From: Chimonanthus salicifolius
Taxonomy: Eukaryota > Streptophyta > Magnoliopsida > Laurales > Calycanthaceae
Length of the DNA stretch: 64,000 nt
Assembly (NCBI GenBank): GCA_013350335.1
Contig: CM023541.1
Coordinates: 37,874,739-37,938,738, forward strand
Direction: 5' to 3'
The notes under the pieces are model-generated. The model ran no database searches and was not told the origin of the DNA. It saw only the letters and a list, made by a program, of their open reading frames with translations. A program made the translations under genes and the position numbers. Shown piece after piece: positions 46,775 through 58,700 of this stretch. Position 1 is the stretch's first letter; each line of letters opens with the position of its first letter.

Positions 46775-49700
46775 ATGATGCAAGGCATATCAGTAAGCTC
46801 TTTGGTGATCCCTGCAAACAATGTGACATATAGATTGGTTGCTTCATGGAGAAGTGATATCAAGGTAGTTACTGACAAAACCCACCTGAACTCTGGGATA
46901 TTAAGACAAGGTCTAAGGTGGTCCTTTCCAAAGAGCAAAACAAGGCGAAGGGAGTTAAAGACTAGAGCTGCTTGGCTGTTTAACGGAAATGATAAAGGTA
47001 TGGAAGCGAATTCTGAGCGCAGTGAGATTGCTAATGAGGACATCTTGATATTCTTTTTCCAGCTAGACTTGGCAACTCGAGTACAGGTTTCTCCTTGTTC
47101 CAGTTTTTTTTTGAAATAAAATAGTTTATTGCTTTGTTCTGTCCCAATTTGGCTTTTATTTGACATTGTAAGATTATGTAAATTGAAATCTTTTCCATAG
47201 TTTAAAAAGAAAATTTCAATCTCATATTTTAAAAAGAAAAAAAAATTATGATAACCACCTTTTGTGTGGGTTTAAATAAAGATATAAGAAAATGGCCAAG
47301 TTTGGGTCAACTCAGACTTGACCATGGTTGAGTCAGTTTCATGTGGAACTCTTTATCTTTTCAAATTGACGTGGTCATTTTAGCAATGGAATAAGTGACT
47401 CATACAGGTATTAGTTGAGTTACTTGGCCGGCAGGTATATGCGTATATAGGTAATCTGAGGTTCTGCATGGGTTGTCTGGAAAGTAACATAATAATTTCT
47501 TGGGTTCTATCAAGAGTTATCCTCCCTTTGTTTTACCTTGATGAGCCATTTTAGAAGGTGGGGTCCACCATTTGAAGGAGGGCATAATGTGGATGTCTAC
47601 AAAATCACTTGGATGTCTTGTTTGCTAAGTTGATACCTATTTGGTCATCCTAATCCTAATCCTATTTGGGTGTTTCAAAGGTTTTTCTTGCTACTAACAG
47701 GATTATAGATGTGTGGAGGTTTGAGAAAAACCTGAAAAAGAGTATGCAACTCTAAGGGAGTATGTGAGAGAAACTCATTATGGAGAGAAATTTGACAATT
47801 TCAATCCTTTATGGTTTTAGATGTTCTCTAATGTTGAAATAAAAAGTGACACGTGGCATAGTGGTGTGGGGCTTATCCCCTACTTCTTAAAAATTAATCT
47901 CATGACTATTTCAATTACCAAACTGCAGTCCTAAATTAGGCTTTATATCTATTTGATATAAAGCCATGAAACAGAGATTCAAATTGAAAAGATCTCTGAT
48001 AACTAGAAACCATCCATTTTTTGGATTTAGGCCAGATGGCTAAGAACTTTAGATGAGGTTGAATTTTGTTATTTGGATATTCTTTATGGTTAATCTGCAC
48101 AACCATGGCACTTGTCCCTTTAAAGTTTAACCATAAGGGAAACTATGGTAGGATTATTTGTCAAAGTCTCACAGTTTACAATTTGCATCTTATGACTTGA
48201 TATGATTTCTACTGAAAACAATTTGAATTTTATTTAAATCCTAATTTTTAAGAATGTATTTTTGGAAAATTCTTACAATTTATACATGAGTTTTACTAAA
48301 ATCTGATTTATCCTTTATGAACCAAGTCAATTTTCAAGATGTTGGTGTTGTAAGCTATACGTTGTCACATGTAATTACAAGTCCACATATATGAGTTTCT
48401 TTTTGTGCTTTTGAACAATATTTACATATATGACAATCAAGTCTCCTGTATAAGAACCTAGTAGTAAGGGCTCATTGTTATAGCCTAAAAGTTGTGAGTT
48501 CAGGTCCCCTGGGCATCAGAGAGGCTGTCGGCCCATGGAGACAACTTACCAAATTCAAAAATATAGGCGAACCCCATATTGATGGGATAAATGACTTAAA
48601 TGATGATGATGATCAAGTTTGTGTATGACACGACCATCATTTTATTTGTTATCTGCATTGAGTGTTGAATACAAAATACGAGGTTAGTGAATATTTTGTA
48701 TTTTGTTTTACTTCTAATGTTCTTAGAATATTTTCTTCATTTTTTTTGAGAAAATCTTATAAATCTTGTGATTTATGATACAATTTGTTATTGGATACGA
48801 TTTGATGCCTAAAACAGCTTACATTATGATTTCAATTTTCAAAGCATTATTGGTAGGTTTAAATCTTAAATGGAGAGAGCTTCTCATAAGGACATTTGTG
48901 GCGGGGCTTAACCCTGATGCATTTTGTTAGAGAGAATGAGAGGATCTTTTGTAGCACATGCGTTAGGGTTATTTATGTTGTATCTTTAGAATTTTGATGT
49001 AATGTCCTTATGGAATCCACTATTCTACATAATGAAAATTAGAATATAGATCATTTTTTTTTTTGAGTGGTAACAAAGTGAAAATAATATTAAAGAAAAA
49101 ATTCAGTACAAGAAAAAGGGTCTAAGAGGTATAGACCTAGCCAAAACAAGAAATGAAAGACAGAAAACAATAAATCAAAACAACAAAAGCTCCAAGTGGT
49201 CAAGTAGGTCCTTCGTGCATAATTCAAAGAGTGCCCTCTTTTACATGGAAGACTCCAAAAACAGGTCCCTCTACACCATTTTTTGCAAAATAATCTGCTA
49301 CCCTATTCGCTATATGATATATATATTTTTTTGAGCGGTAAAGAATAAATTTGATTAAAAAGAAGTCAGATACAAACAAAGAAGCAAAAAGGCACAAGGC
49401 CTAAGAGGATTAGGCCCAAGAACAAACAACTAAAACAAAGCAACAATAAGAGAACAGTTCCACTGCAAAAAAATTATCTTCCGGGTAAATATAAGAAGCC
49501 CAAAGACGACCCATCAACTTCATTTTTAGCAAAGAAGTCAGCTCGCCATTCGCCACTCGACTTATATGTGAGAAGGTAACCTCCAGGCCCACATTTAGCC
49601 CCCTAATCTTCCTCCCAAGTGTGATTAGCCTCCATGGAGGGCGCTTCACACCCCTAGCCCATTCGCTATATTATATAAGGCTATAAAATTGGATGGCTGA

Positions 49701-52700
49701 ACTTAACCCCAATTTCTAAGCTAAAAACTTCATCGTTTGAATTTCAATGGTTCATTTTCAGACTTATATTAGATGGCTAATTTTTTTTTTTTTCCATCTG
49801 AGTTTTTGTATTTGGATAGAACTATATGCTACTTGTTGGGTGTGGTGAGTGGATCCTGTTACCATTCTATGTATACATTTTTAAAAGGTTTAGAGAAAAG
49901 TATTGCCATGTACTAGAGGATCCAGAGAGAGAGAGAGAGTTATATTGGGTCAGTGAGTGGATCTTTTACCGTGCTATACGTACATTTTTAAGAAGGATCT
50001 GGTTAAATGAGAATTATATACCATGTACTAGAGGATACTAGAGGATCCATAGAGAGATAGATAGTAAGAGAGAGACAGAGTCCTTTAATTTTAAGATCAT
50101 ATTCTTGTGCATTACAGTTTTAGTTATTTTGGTGATTCTTTTGATTTTTTTCTTAGCCCCAAAAACTATTTTATAAGACACACCAGAGTTACATTATTAC
50201 CAAGTTGACTTAGTACTGGTCTTGATTGAGTTTGCTACAAATAACCAAGATGCCAATTGAACTCTTTGTTTTTTAATGATTAATTTGTAAGGACACACCC
50301 CCAAGTTACGTTTATACCTAGCCGACTTAGCACTGGCCCTGATTGAATCTGAAACCGAGACCAAGATGCAAATTGAACTCTTATTTTTTTAGTGGTTTAT
50401 GTATTTGTTTTACTTATATTGATTATTGGGAATATGTCGTGGCAGTGTGCACTGAACATGGAGCAGTATGAAATAGCACGACAGTTAAGGAACAAGCTTA
50501 CTGAGGTAACACACACAATCACTTGGATGCTACCTGGCTGTGGTAATATTTACATAAAAAGTTGAAAAACAAAAGAAGGAATATAGAGATATACCTCCTT
50601 TTTTCTTTGGTTTTAATTTTTGTTCTGTTAATGCATTTGCCTCTTGTGCTGAAATCTTGTTTCACATTTTTGCTTTCTTATATCTCATCTTTTTTTTTTG
50701 GATTAAAATTCTTTAGTATCTTGTAAAAGCTTCTAATGAGCTATTACCATTAAGATTTTAATGACTTAAGGAGAGTCTCTTTTCAGTGAAGGGGGAGCAT
50801 CACACCAATTGATGTTTGCTTAATGTGTCTCTTCTCTAAAGGTTGAAGTGGAGGTCATTAAACAACGGGAAGCTAAAAGGGGATCAACGTCTTCAAAGAA
50901 TGAAGCACAAGACAAGGCCATAAATATTTTACACCTGCGGTGAGTTTTCATTTAATTGCAAACTAGCTAATTGAGAATTTATAAATAGAATGAACTCTAG
51001 ATTTTATGCACGAGGCTTTAGCTTAGTTATGTTATAGTTCAGAATACAAATGCTAAAAATTGATAAGAGGACAACCCATAATAATAAATGAGATAATATA
51101 GAGGGAAGTGTTCAGCTTCACTTCCCATAAAATGCTCTCACGGTGAAAGCTCCATGTGGAGCTCACCTATGGTTGTGGTGTTGGGTGTGTTAGAAAGATG
51201 TATACTTGTATATAGTACTTATAAAGGTCAACTTGATTGAATGACTGTGCAAGCCTAACGGGTCATTTGGCTCCCCACAAATTCAATGTAATTCCATTGA
51301 ATCACCAAATTAGAGTCTTTTGGATGGTGTCTTCCGCAAAATTGCAGGATCCTGTTAGGTATTTTTCAGCTACCATTTCTTGGGCTGTGTTTGGATGAGG
51401 AGAAAGTGTAGGTGGTTTCTATATTAAAACTAGAGTCACAGAAATATGCTATTTTAGCAAAACAACAAAATTAGATTTATTAGATAATATACTAGTGTAA
51501 ATACATTCTTTTCATGTGGCTCTAGAAAATAGCATCAAGAGAGATTACACATTTCATTGAATTGAATGGTATATTGCAATTAACTTATACACTATAATTA
51601 TACGCATAATAATATAAACTATAAAAGACATGATAACAAAACATGACTTTATTTAAATTTATATGTATATTTAAATTATGGTGTATATGTATGTGCATAT
51701 CTATAAATTAATATTGCACCAAAATGGTCTCATCCGAAGTGTAAATATTAGCTACCCTATAACTATTAAAATAAAAAGAATTTAAGAATATTAGATGTTC
51801 AAAAAATAATTTAAAGTCATCAAAATTGTGAGATCTTAAAAACATGGTTTCTAAGATCGAGTGATTTTTATAAAATTCTATATTTATGTTAAGATCATTC
51901 ATGGTCCATGAAATATAGTGAAAGTGGGTCTCATGTAGAATGCAAATTTTTAGATTTAAAAAATAATTTGAAGTAATTAATATTTAGTGAACCTAAAAAA
52001 CATAATTTCTATGATTGAATGAGTGATTTTTTGGGTATCACTTCTATAGCCAAATTCCACAATCTCTTAGGAAGGACGGCTTTAGTGACTCGAATAATGG
52101 GTTGAACTCCAAGGCCCTCACTGGCAACATGTTCGCAAATCTGACCCTCATGGGTTCAAAAAATAATTTAAAGTCATCAAAATTGTGAGATCTTAAAAAA
52201 CATGATTTCTAAGATTGGATTGAGTGATTTTTATAGGGTTCTATATTTATGTTAAGACCATTCAATGGGCCATCATATATATTGAAAGTGGGTCTCATGT
52301 AGGATGCAAATTTTTAGGATTTAAAAATAATTTATATTTAGGGAGCCTAAAAAACATAATTTCTATGATTGAATGAGTTTGATTTTTTTTTTTTTGAGTA
52401 TCACTCCTATACCCAAATTCCACAATCTCTTAGGAAGGAGGGCTTTATTGACTCGAATAATGGTTTGAACTCCAAGACCCTCATTGGCAACATGCTCGCA
52501 AATCTGACTCCTTTCTAGGAGTTGAAATATTCTTTTCTTCTCATTGTCGTTATGTAAGAAGTTCCTTTGAATCAACCCATGAGGGTTGGCTTGACGGTCA
52601 AGAACCCACCAAGATGCAGGAGGTCTTGAATTCAAGTCACCCTCAACACCTAAGGGCCACTCCCAATAGTTTTATCCGGTGTGTGTGGATAGGGAGGTTT

Positions 52701-55700
52701 GCACATGCCCCAAGGGTTTGTCAGGTGCTCCATGGGGCCTAGACACCTTGGTCTTCAAAAAAAAGAAAAAGAAAAAGAAAGAAAAGAAGTTCCTTTGAAT
52801 CCATTCCAAATTCTTAACCACTTCTAGTGGACATCTAAAGCTGAATGGAAATAAATCGGGTCGGAACTTAAGACAGATTTGAGAAGGGTTAACTTGCGTC
52901 CTAAGGAGAAGTAAGTACTTTTCCAACCAGATAACCTTTCCTCAAACCTTTTTATGATTGGATTCCAGATCTCCTTCTTAGGACACCACATAATCAAAGG
53001 GAGGCCCAGGTTGGTCGTTGACAGTGAACCAATCTTGTAATCAATCAGCTTTACACAAGCTTCTGACTGGTCTCTTCCTGCATTAATTCCAGTGACTCAC
53101 TCTTGCTGAAGTTAATATTCAGACTCGAGCATGCTCTAAACTACTTAAAGATTGCTACTAAGTTCTTTATGTGATCCATCTTGGATGAATTGTAATTGAT
53201 TGTATCATTTGCAAATTGCAGGTGAAAAATAATTTCATCTCCCACTACCCTCCCTAATATGCCATAATCTTTTGCCTTTTTAAGCATTTTATTTAAGGTG
53301 TCAACCACAAGTGCAAAAGGAAGAGGGGATAGAGGGTCCGGTTGATGTACCCTTCTGAAGCCAGAGAAGAATCCCTTAAGAGAACCATTAAGCATAACAG
53401 AAAATGAAGAACGAGTGATGCAGGCCTTAATCCAATTCCTCCAATTTAAGGCGAGTGCATATTTTTAAGGCAATGCTGAAGAAAATTCTAGTTAACCATG
53501 TTGAAAGCTTTCTTGAAATCTATTGTTAGTGTGAACCCTAGGGTCTTGGATTTATGCTTGGAATCTATGCTTTCATGAGCAATTAGGATTGTGTCCAAAA
53601 TTTGTACCTTGCACAAGAGCCCTTTCATCATCATCATCATCATCACAACCACAATCCCATCTATTTGGGTTGGTTTTTCGAGTTTACTTCTTCATTTGAC
53701 CCTATCATAAATCATACACTCTGTCACTCCACTATCTATCATGTTTTTCTTTATCCCCTTCTTTCCATGTTTTCACTCTCTACCCCTCCTCCTTGTACCT
53801 GCAACTTGCAACTTCTCAATTGTACGAACCATGGTTGTCTGCAGTCTTCTTTTCACGTGTCCAAACCACCTTAAACGTGTTTCTCTCAATTTGTCTTATA
53901 TTGGAGCTATTTTTAAACTTTCTTTATGCGGTTATTTCTTGCAAAATTAGGACTCGAGAGCCCCTTTGTTGTTCAATTTGATCTTTGAAATCACTGGCTG
54001 TAGGTGGCTGGGCAGCACTTGGGCCAGGATTTTGTAGCAACTTCCTGGGAAACTGATTTTCAAAGATACTTGACTTTTGTCTTAACGAGCCTCTATTATC
54101 CTTTTCTACATTTTCATAGTGTGACTCATTAAACTCACGAGTCACACTATAAAAATTTAGGAAAGGATATTAGAGGCTTTTTTAAGATAGTGTCAAGTAT
54201 CTCTGAAGGCCAATTTGGGTTTATCTGGGGTAGGTCAACAACAAAAAGCTATCTTTGAACGTAAACAACATATAAAGAAATTTAGGAAGAAGAGGAAGAA
54301 CCTTTACATGGTTTTTATTGTCTTAGAAAAGGCCTATGATAACCTTAATAAAAAAGGCCTATGATAGTGTGCCAAGGAATTGATATGGAGAATATTAAGA
54401 AGTAATTAGAGAAGGTGGAGTTCCTTGTTGGAGTGGGACTCCAATAAGGATCTTCTTTAAACCCATTTCTTTTTGCGTTAATCATGGATGCCTTAACACC
54501 AGGAATCCAAGGTGAAGTATTGTGTATGCCTTTTGAAAATAATATATTATTAATTGGCGAGACGAAACAACATCTCAACATTAGGTTAATCTTGGAGGAG
54601 AACTTTTGAGACAAATGGTCTAAAAATCAGTATAACTAAATAAAATACATTGGAGTGTTACTTTAGCGGGACAAAGAATAGTAAGGGTGATATGATAAAA
54701 ATTTGAAATGGCTTTGTATCGTAGTATGATAAATTTAGATATTTGGGTTTTACGGTAGAATCTCAGGGAGGTTTCGACTTAGATAAAATACTAATACGAT
54801 GAGGGCAGGATGAGTAAACTGTAAACAAGCTAGTAGAGTTTAATATGATAAAAAATAATTATTAAATCTGCAATGCTTTATAGAGTGTTGGGCAATGATG
54901 AAAAGGCAAATAGAATATTTTTGGGTTAAGGAGATGCGCATGCTGCATTGGATAAGTGGAGTAACACTTAATGATAGAAATGACCACATTAGAGATAGTT
55001 TGAAAATTGCCCCCATAGATGATAAATTGAGAGAAACTCGTTGAGGTGGTTTGGTTATGTTAGTAAAAGACTAAACATGATCCTAGTGTGTAAAGTTGAG
55101 AGGCTATAGATCACATGCACAAGGAGTGGTAGACCACTGAAATGTGGAAGGAAGGGATAAAGAAAGACAAGTTAGATAGTGGAATGATTGACGGTATGGT
55201 TAAATGGAGAAGTAGAACTCAAAGAACTGACCCTAGATATATGGGATTCTGTCATTTGATGATGATGATGATCCTGATCCCTAGCAATTTGTTGGACAAA
55301 AAAGAAAAGTAGATAATGAACAATTATCATCTCTTTTAGGAATCAAGATTATGAAAGAAGTCTCCATCTCACGACTCACAAGATAATTTGAAATGTTACT
55401 TAAAAGTTATTATGAACATTGTGATCCAAAAGAAAGAAATATCAACCAAGTGAAAACCATCTTGATTTAGTAACACAATGAAGGGAAACACATGGTGACT
55501 TTGAAGAGTGGGTACAATATGAGACATGATTTTTTTCGATCTATAGAAAGCTTTTATGGGTTGCTGAGGTAATTGATTTGGCTAACATTAAAAATTAGTA
55601 GGACGAAGAAAAAACATATCCACTGTAAGCATAGTAGATTTGAGAGTAAGGGCAATGGATCAATTAGAATTGAAAATGACTTAGTACTATGTAGTGTGAA

Positions 55701-58700
55701 ATTTTGCTACTTAGGTGCAATTGTAGAATGAAATAGAGGGTTTGATTTGATATAACTAATTGGATATGCACGGGTGGGCAAGTGTCAACAAGCTAGTGAA
55801 TTGTTAAATGATAGAAGAGCTCTGCGTCAATTTAAGAGGTTTTTGTAAGGTGGCTGTTGGATTTACATTGCTACGTGGAGTTGAATGTTGGGCAATGAAA
55901 AGAAGATAGGTAAGATAAATTAATGGTGACAGAAATGCATGTGTTAAGATGATGTGTAGTGTAGCAAGAGAAAATATAATAGAATGGTGCATTGTAGAGA
56001 ATAAAGCTTGTTCCATTAGAAGAAAAGGCGAGGGGATGTTTTTGAATATGTTATGATATAATAGGTACTCTATAATTTAGGATCATGACTGCCTCTTAAT
56101 TAGTTATATATTATGGTTCAATACTATATTTGGAGTGTCCAGAATCAATGTACTGGTAATATATAAATATGGTGCTACAATGAATAGATATGTTTTTTGC
56201 TTGTCTCTTCTATTAACATGGTATACAGAGCTAGAGTCTGATGATCAAGAGCACCCTATTCTTGATCAGAATCATTGGATCCTTGCCTGCGGACTGTTTG
56301 AACCCCACCTTTGTTGCCATCCAAAGACAGCCCTTTGTTTTTGTCCGCCTGCCATCCGCCTGCTATTTTCCTGCTATCTGCTTGTTGACTGCATGCAATC
56401 CGCCTGCTGTTCACACGTTGTTTGCGTGCTATCCACCTACTATTCATGTGGTGTTCAGTTGTTATCCGCCTGTTTTATGCCTACTTATTTTCTTTTTGGC
56501 TGTCTTTGGATCAGGGCGAGTTGAGGAGGGGAAGTTGAACTCACTCAGAAATTTTCAGTCACCATGTTTGGATTGTGAATGTGTTGATTCCTCACCTAAG
56601 AAACTCATCCCAAAAATAGTGTCTTGAGTTCCCCATCAAAGGGTGGGTAAATCAGTCTACACTTTCTACTCTCCCCACTCTCCATATCTGTACCCTCTAC
56701 ACTATTTGACAATTCTAAGATATGTGGTTGAGATTATATATGTATGTATGTATATATAGTTCTTATTAGGGATTATAGCCTTAATATTTGTTATTTCTCC
56801 TCTTTCTCCTTCAAATTTTTAATGATTTGATTGTCATTTAGCCATTGCATTTTAATAGTACAAGTAAGAGAATTTATGCCTAGATATTGACTTATCAAAA
56901 TAAAATAAGTGAGAAAAATAAATGATTGCATGATATCTATGAATATGAATCCAAATTCAAATTCAATCATCCATATGGCCCACAAAATCAACAATTTGAT
57001 CATTCTATATGTTCAATATGTGAAGAGATTGAAATAAGATGTGGGCGCCATCATATAATTTTCTTACATAGGTGTACCAATGATTAGCTAAATAAATGGA
57101 TCCCCACTACTTATTATTAGAAGCGACGCTTTATTACTTTAGCAAAAAAATTTAAAAATTTAAATTAAAATTTCCACCATTCTCTTGAGAAATGTTAAGT
57201 TCTACACTCTAAATTTACCAAACATAGTGTATTAAATAGTAGATAAAGTGAAAGTAGGGGGTTCACCTACATGGGGACCCCTTGTTTTTCAAGTTCCCTA
57301 GGGAACCCCCTACTTTAACTCACCCTAATCTAAACACAGCCTTCAAGATCTATATGTTAGCCCTTGTCGTCGATTTGGTATGGATGGACAATTATTACCT
57401 ATGTCATTGCCATCCTACTACCATCTCCTCTGTTCTTTGCTATCACCACCGCCATTGCTCGGATTGTTCTGTCTTAGATCTATCTACCTGTGGCTTAGTT
57501 TGGATCATCTGTTTGTTGGATCTGATCGTGGTGGCAATGGTTTAGATATTTTGTTTGTGTTGGACTTTTACCTCAAATCTATCTTCATTTGTTTCTAATC
57601 ATGGTTCCAACTGTCTAGATCATTTGGATCTATCGATCTCTTATGCTAGAATGCCGATCGTTATCTCCTGCTCCTTTGTTGTTGGATCAGCTATGGCATG
57701 TTATTAGGAAGTCTATAATTTAGAATCACGATTGTCTCTTTTTTTTTGAAAATTCACGATTCTCTCTTAATTAGTTAGATTTATATGTTATAATTTAATA
57801 GTTATATTTGGAGCATCTTGACCTTGTAATCTATAAATATGGTTCTACAATGAATGGGTGCATATGTTTTTGGGTCCATTCCTTTTTATTAACAGGAATG
57901 TTGGCTAAGAGGTATAAAAGGGAAAATTGGTTAACATGGTTTATTAGGCAAAACTTTAGAAGACAAGAAACAACCCTAGTACAAAGAGTCAAAGGATTAA
58001 AGGCATGGATTAAGGTACTTGGAGAAGGGAAAGCCATTAAAGGTGTGAATGCAGGTGGTGAGGAATGATAAGATAAAATGTGGGGTGACAAAGAACATGG
58101 TCATTGATTGGGGTTGAGTGTTATGGTAGAACATGAAAAGTGAACTGTTGATGGATGTGACCAAGGCTTTCATGAATATGATCTTTAAATCTTATACTTG
58201 AACTACTATTGATAAATCAGCTGTTTTAACTGTTCAATCAATAGTTTCATGAGATGATATGTTGATAATTTGGAAATTTCTTGACAGCCATATTGAGGGC
58301 CTGATACAACTTTTCTTTTTCCATCTGGAGCATTCGTATTGTGTTGATCATTAACTTAATGTTTTAAACCTAATGTTGGAATGAACTAGATTACCTTTAC
58401 CTTCCCTTGCAGTGCAGACATGCAGAAAGCTATTGAGAGTGAGAATTATGCTTTAGCTGCTGAGTTGCGTGATCAAATCTCAAAGCTTGAGGTAGTGAAA
58501 TAGTGATTCTTGATTAATGATTTGAAAGCTATATCATCTTAATGTTTTGATAATATTCTTGACTGCAGGCAGAGTCTCTAGCTGCATCAGCAAAAGCTCT
58601 TGCTTATGAGAAAACAGAATATGCATTTAGGTTAGGGCAGAAAGTAAGGCATAAAATGTTTGGTATGTGCTTCCTGTCTAATTGCACGTTTCATTTATGT

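Noticed and set aside
46744..47166. 140-codon minus-strand open frame
   Set aside because: It is the antisense shadow of ClpF exon 1.
56135..56627. Overlapping 128-129-codon cysteine- and proline-rich open frames
   Set aside because: They arise from CCGCCTGCTATCC-like low-complexity DNA inside a TRIM-like element; no gene structure or family resemblance.
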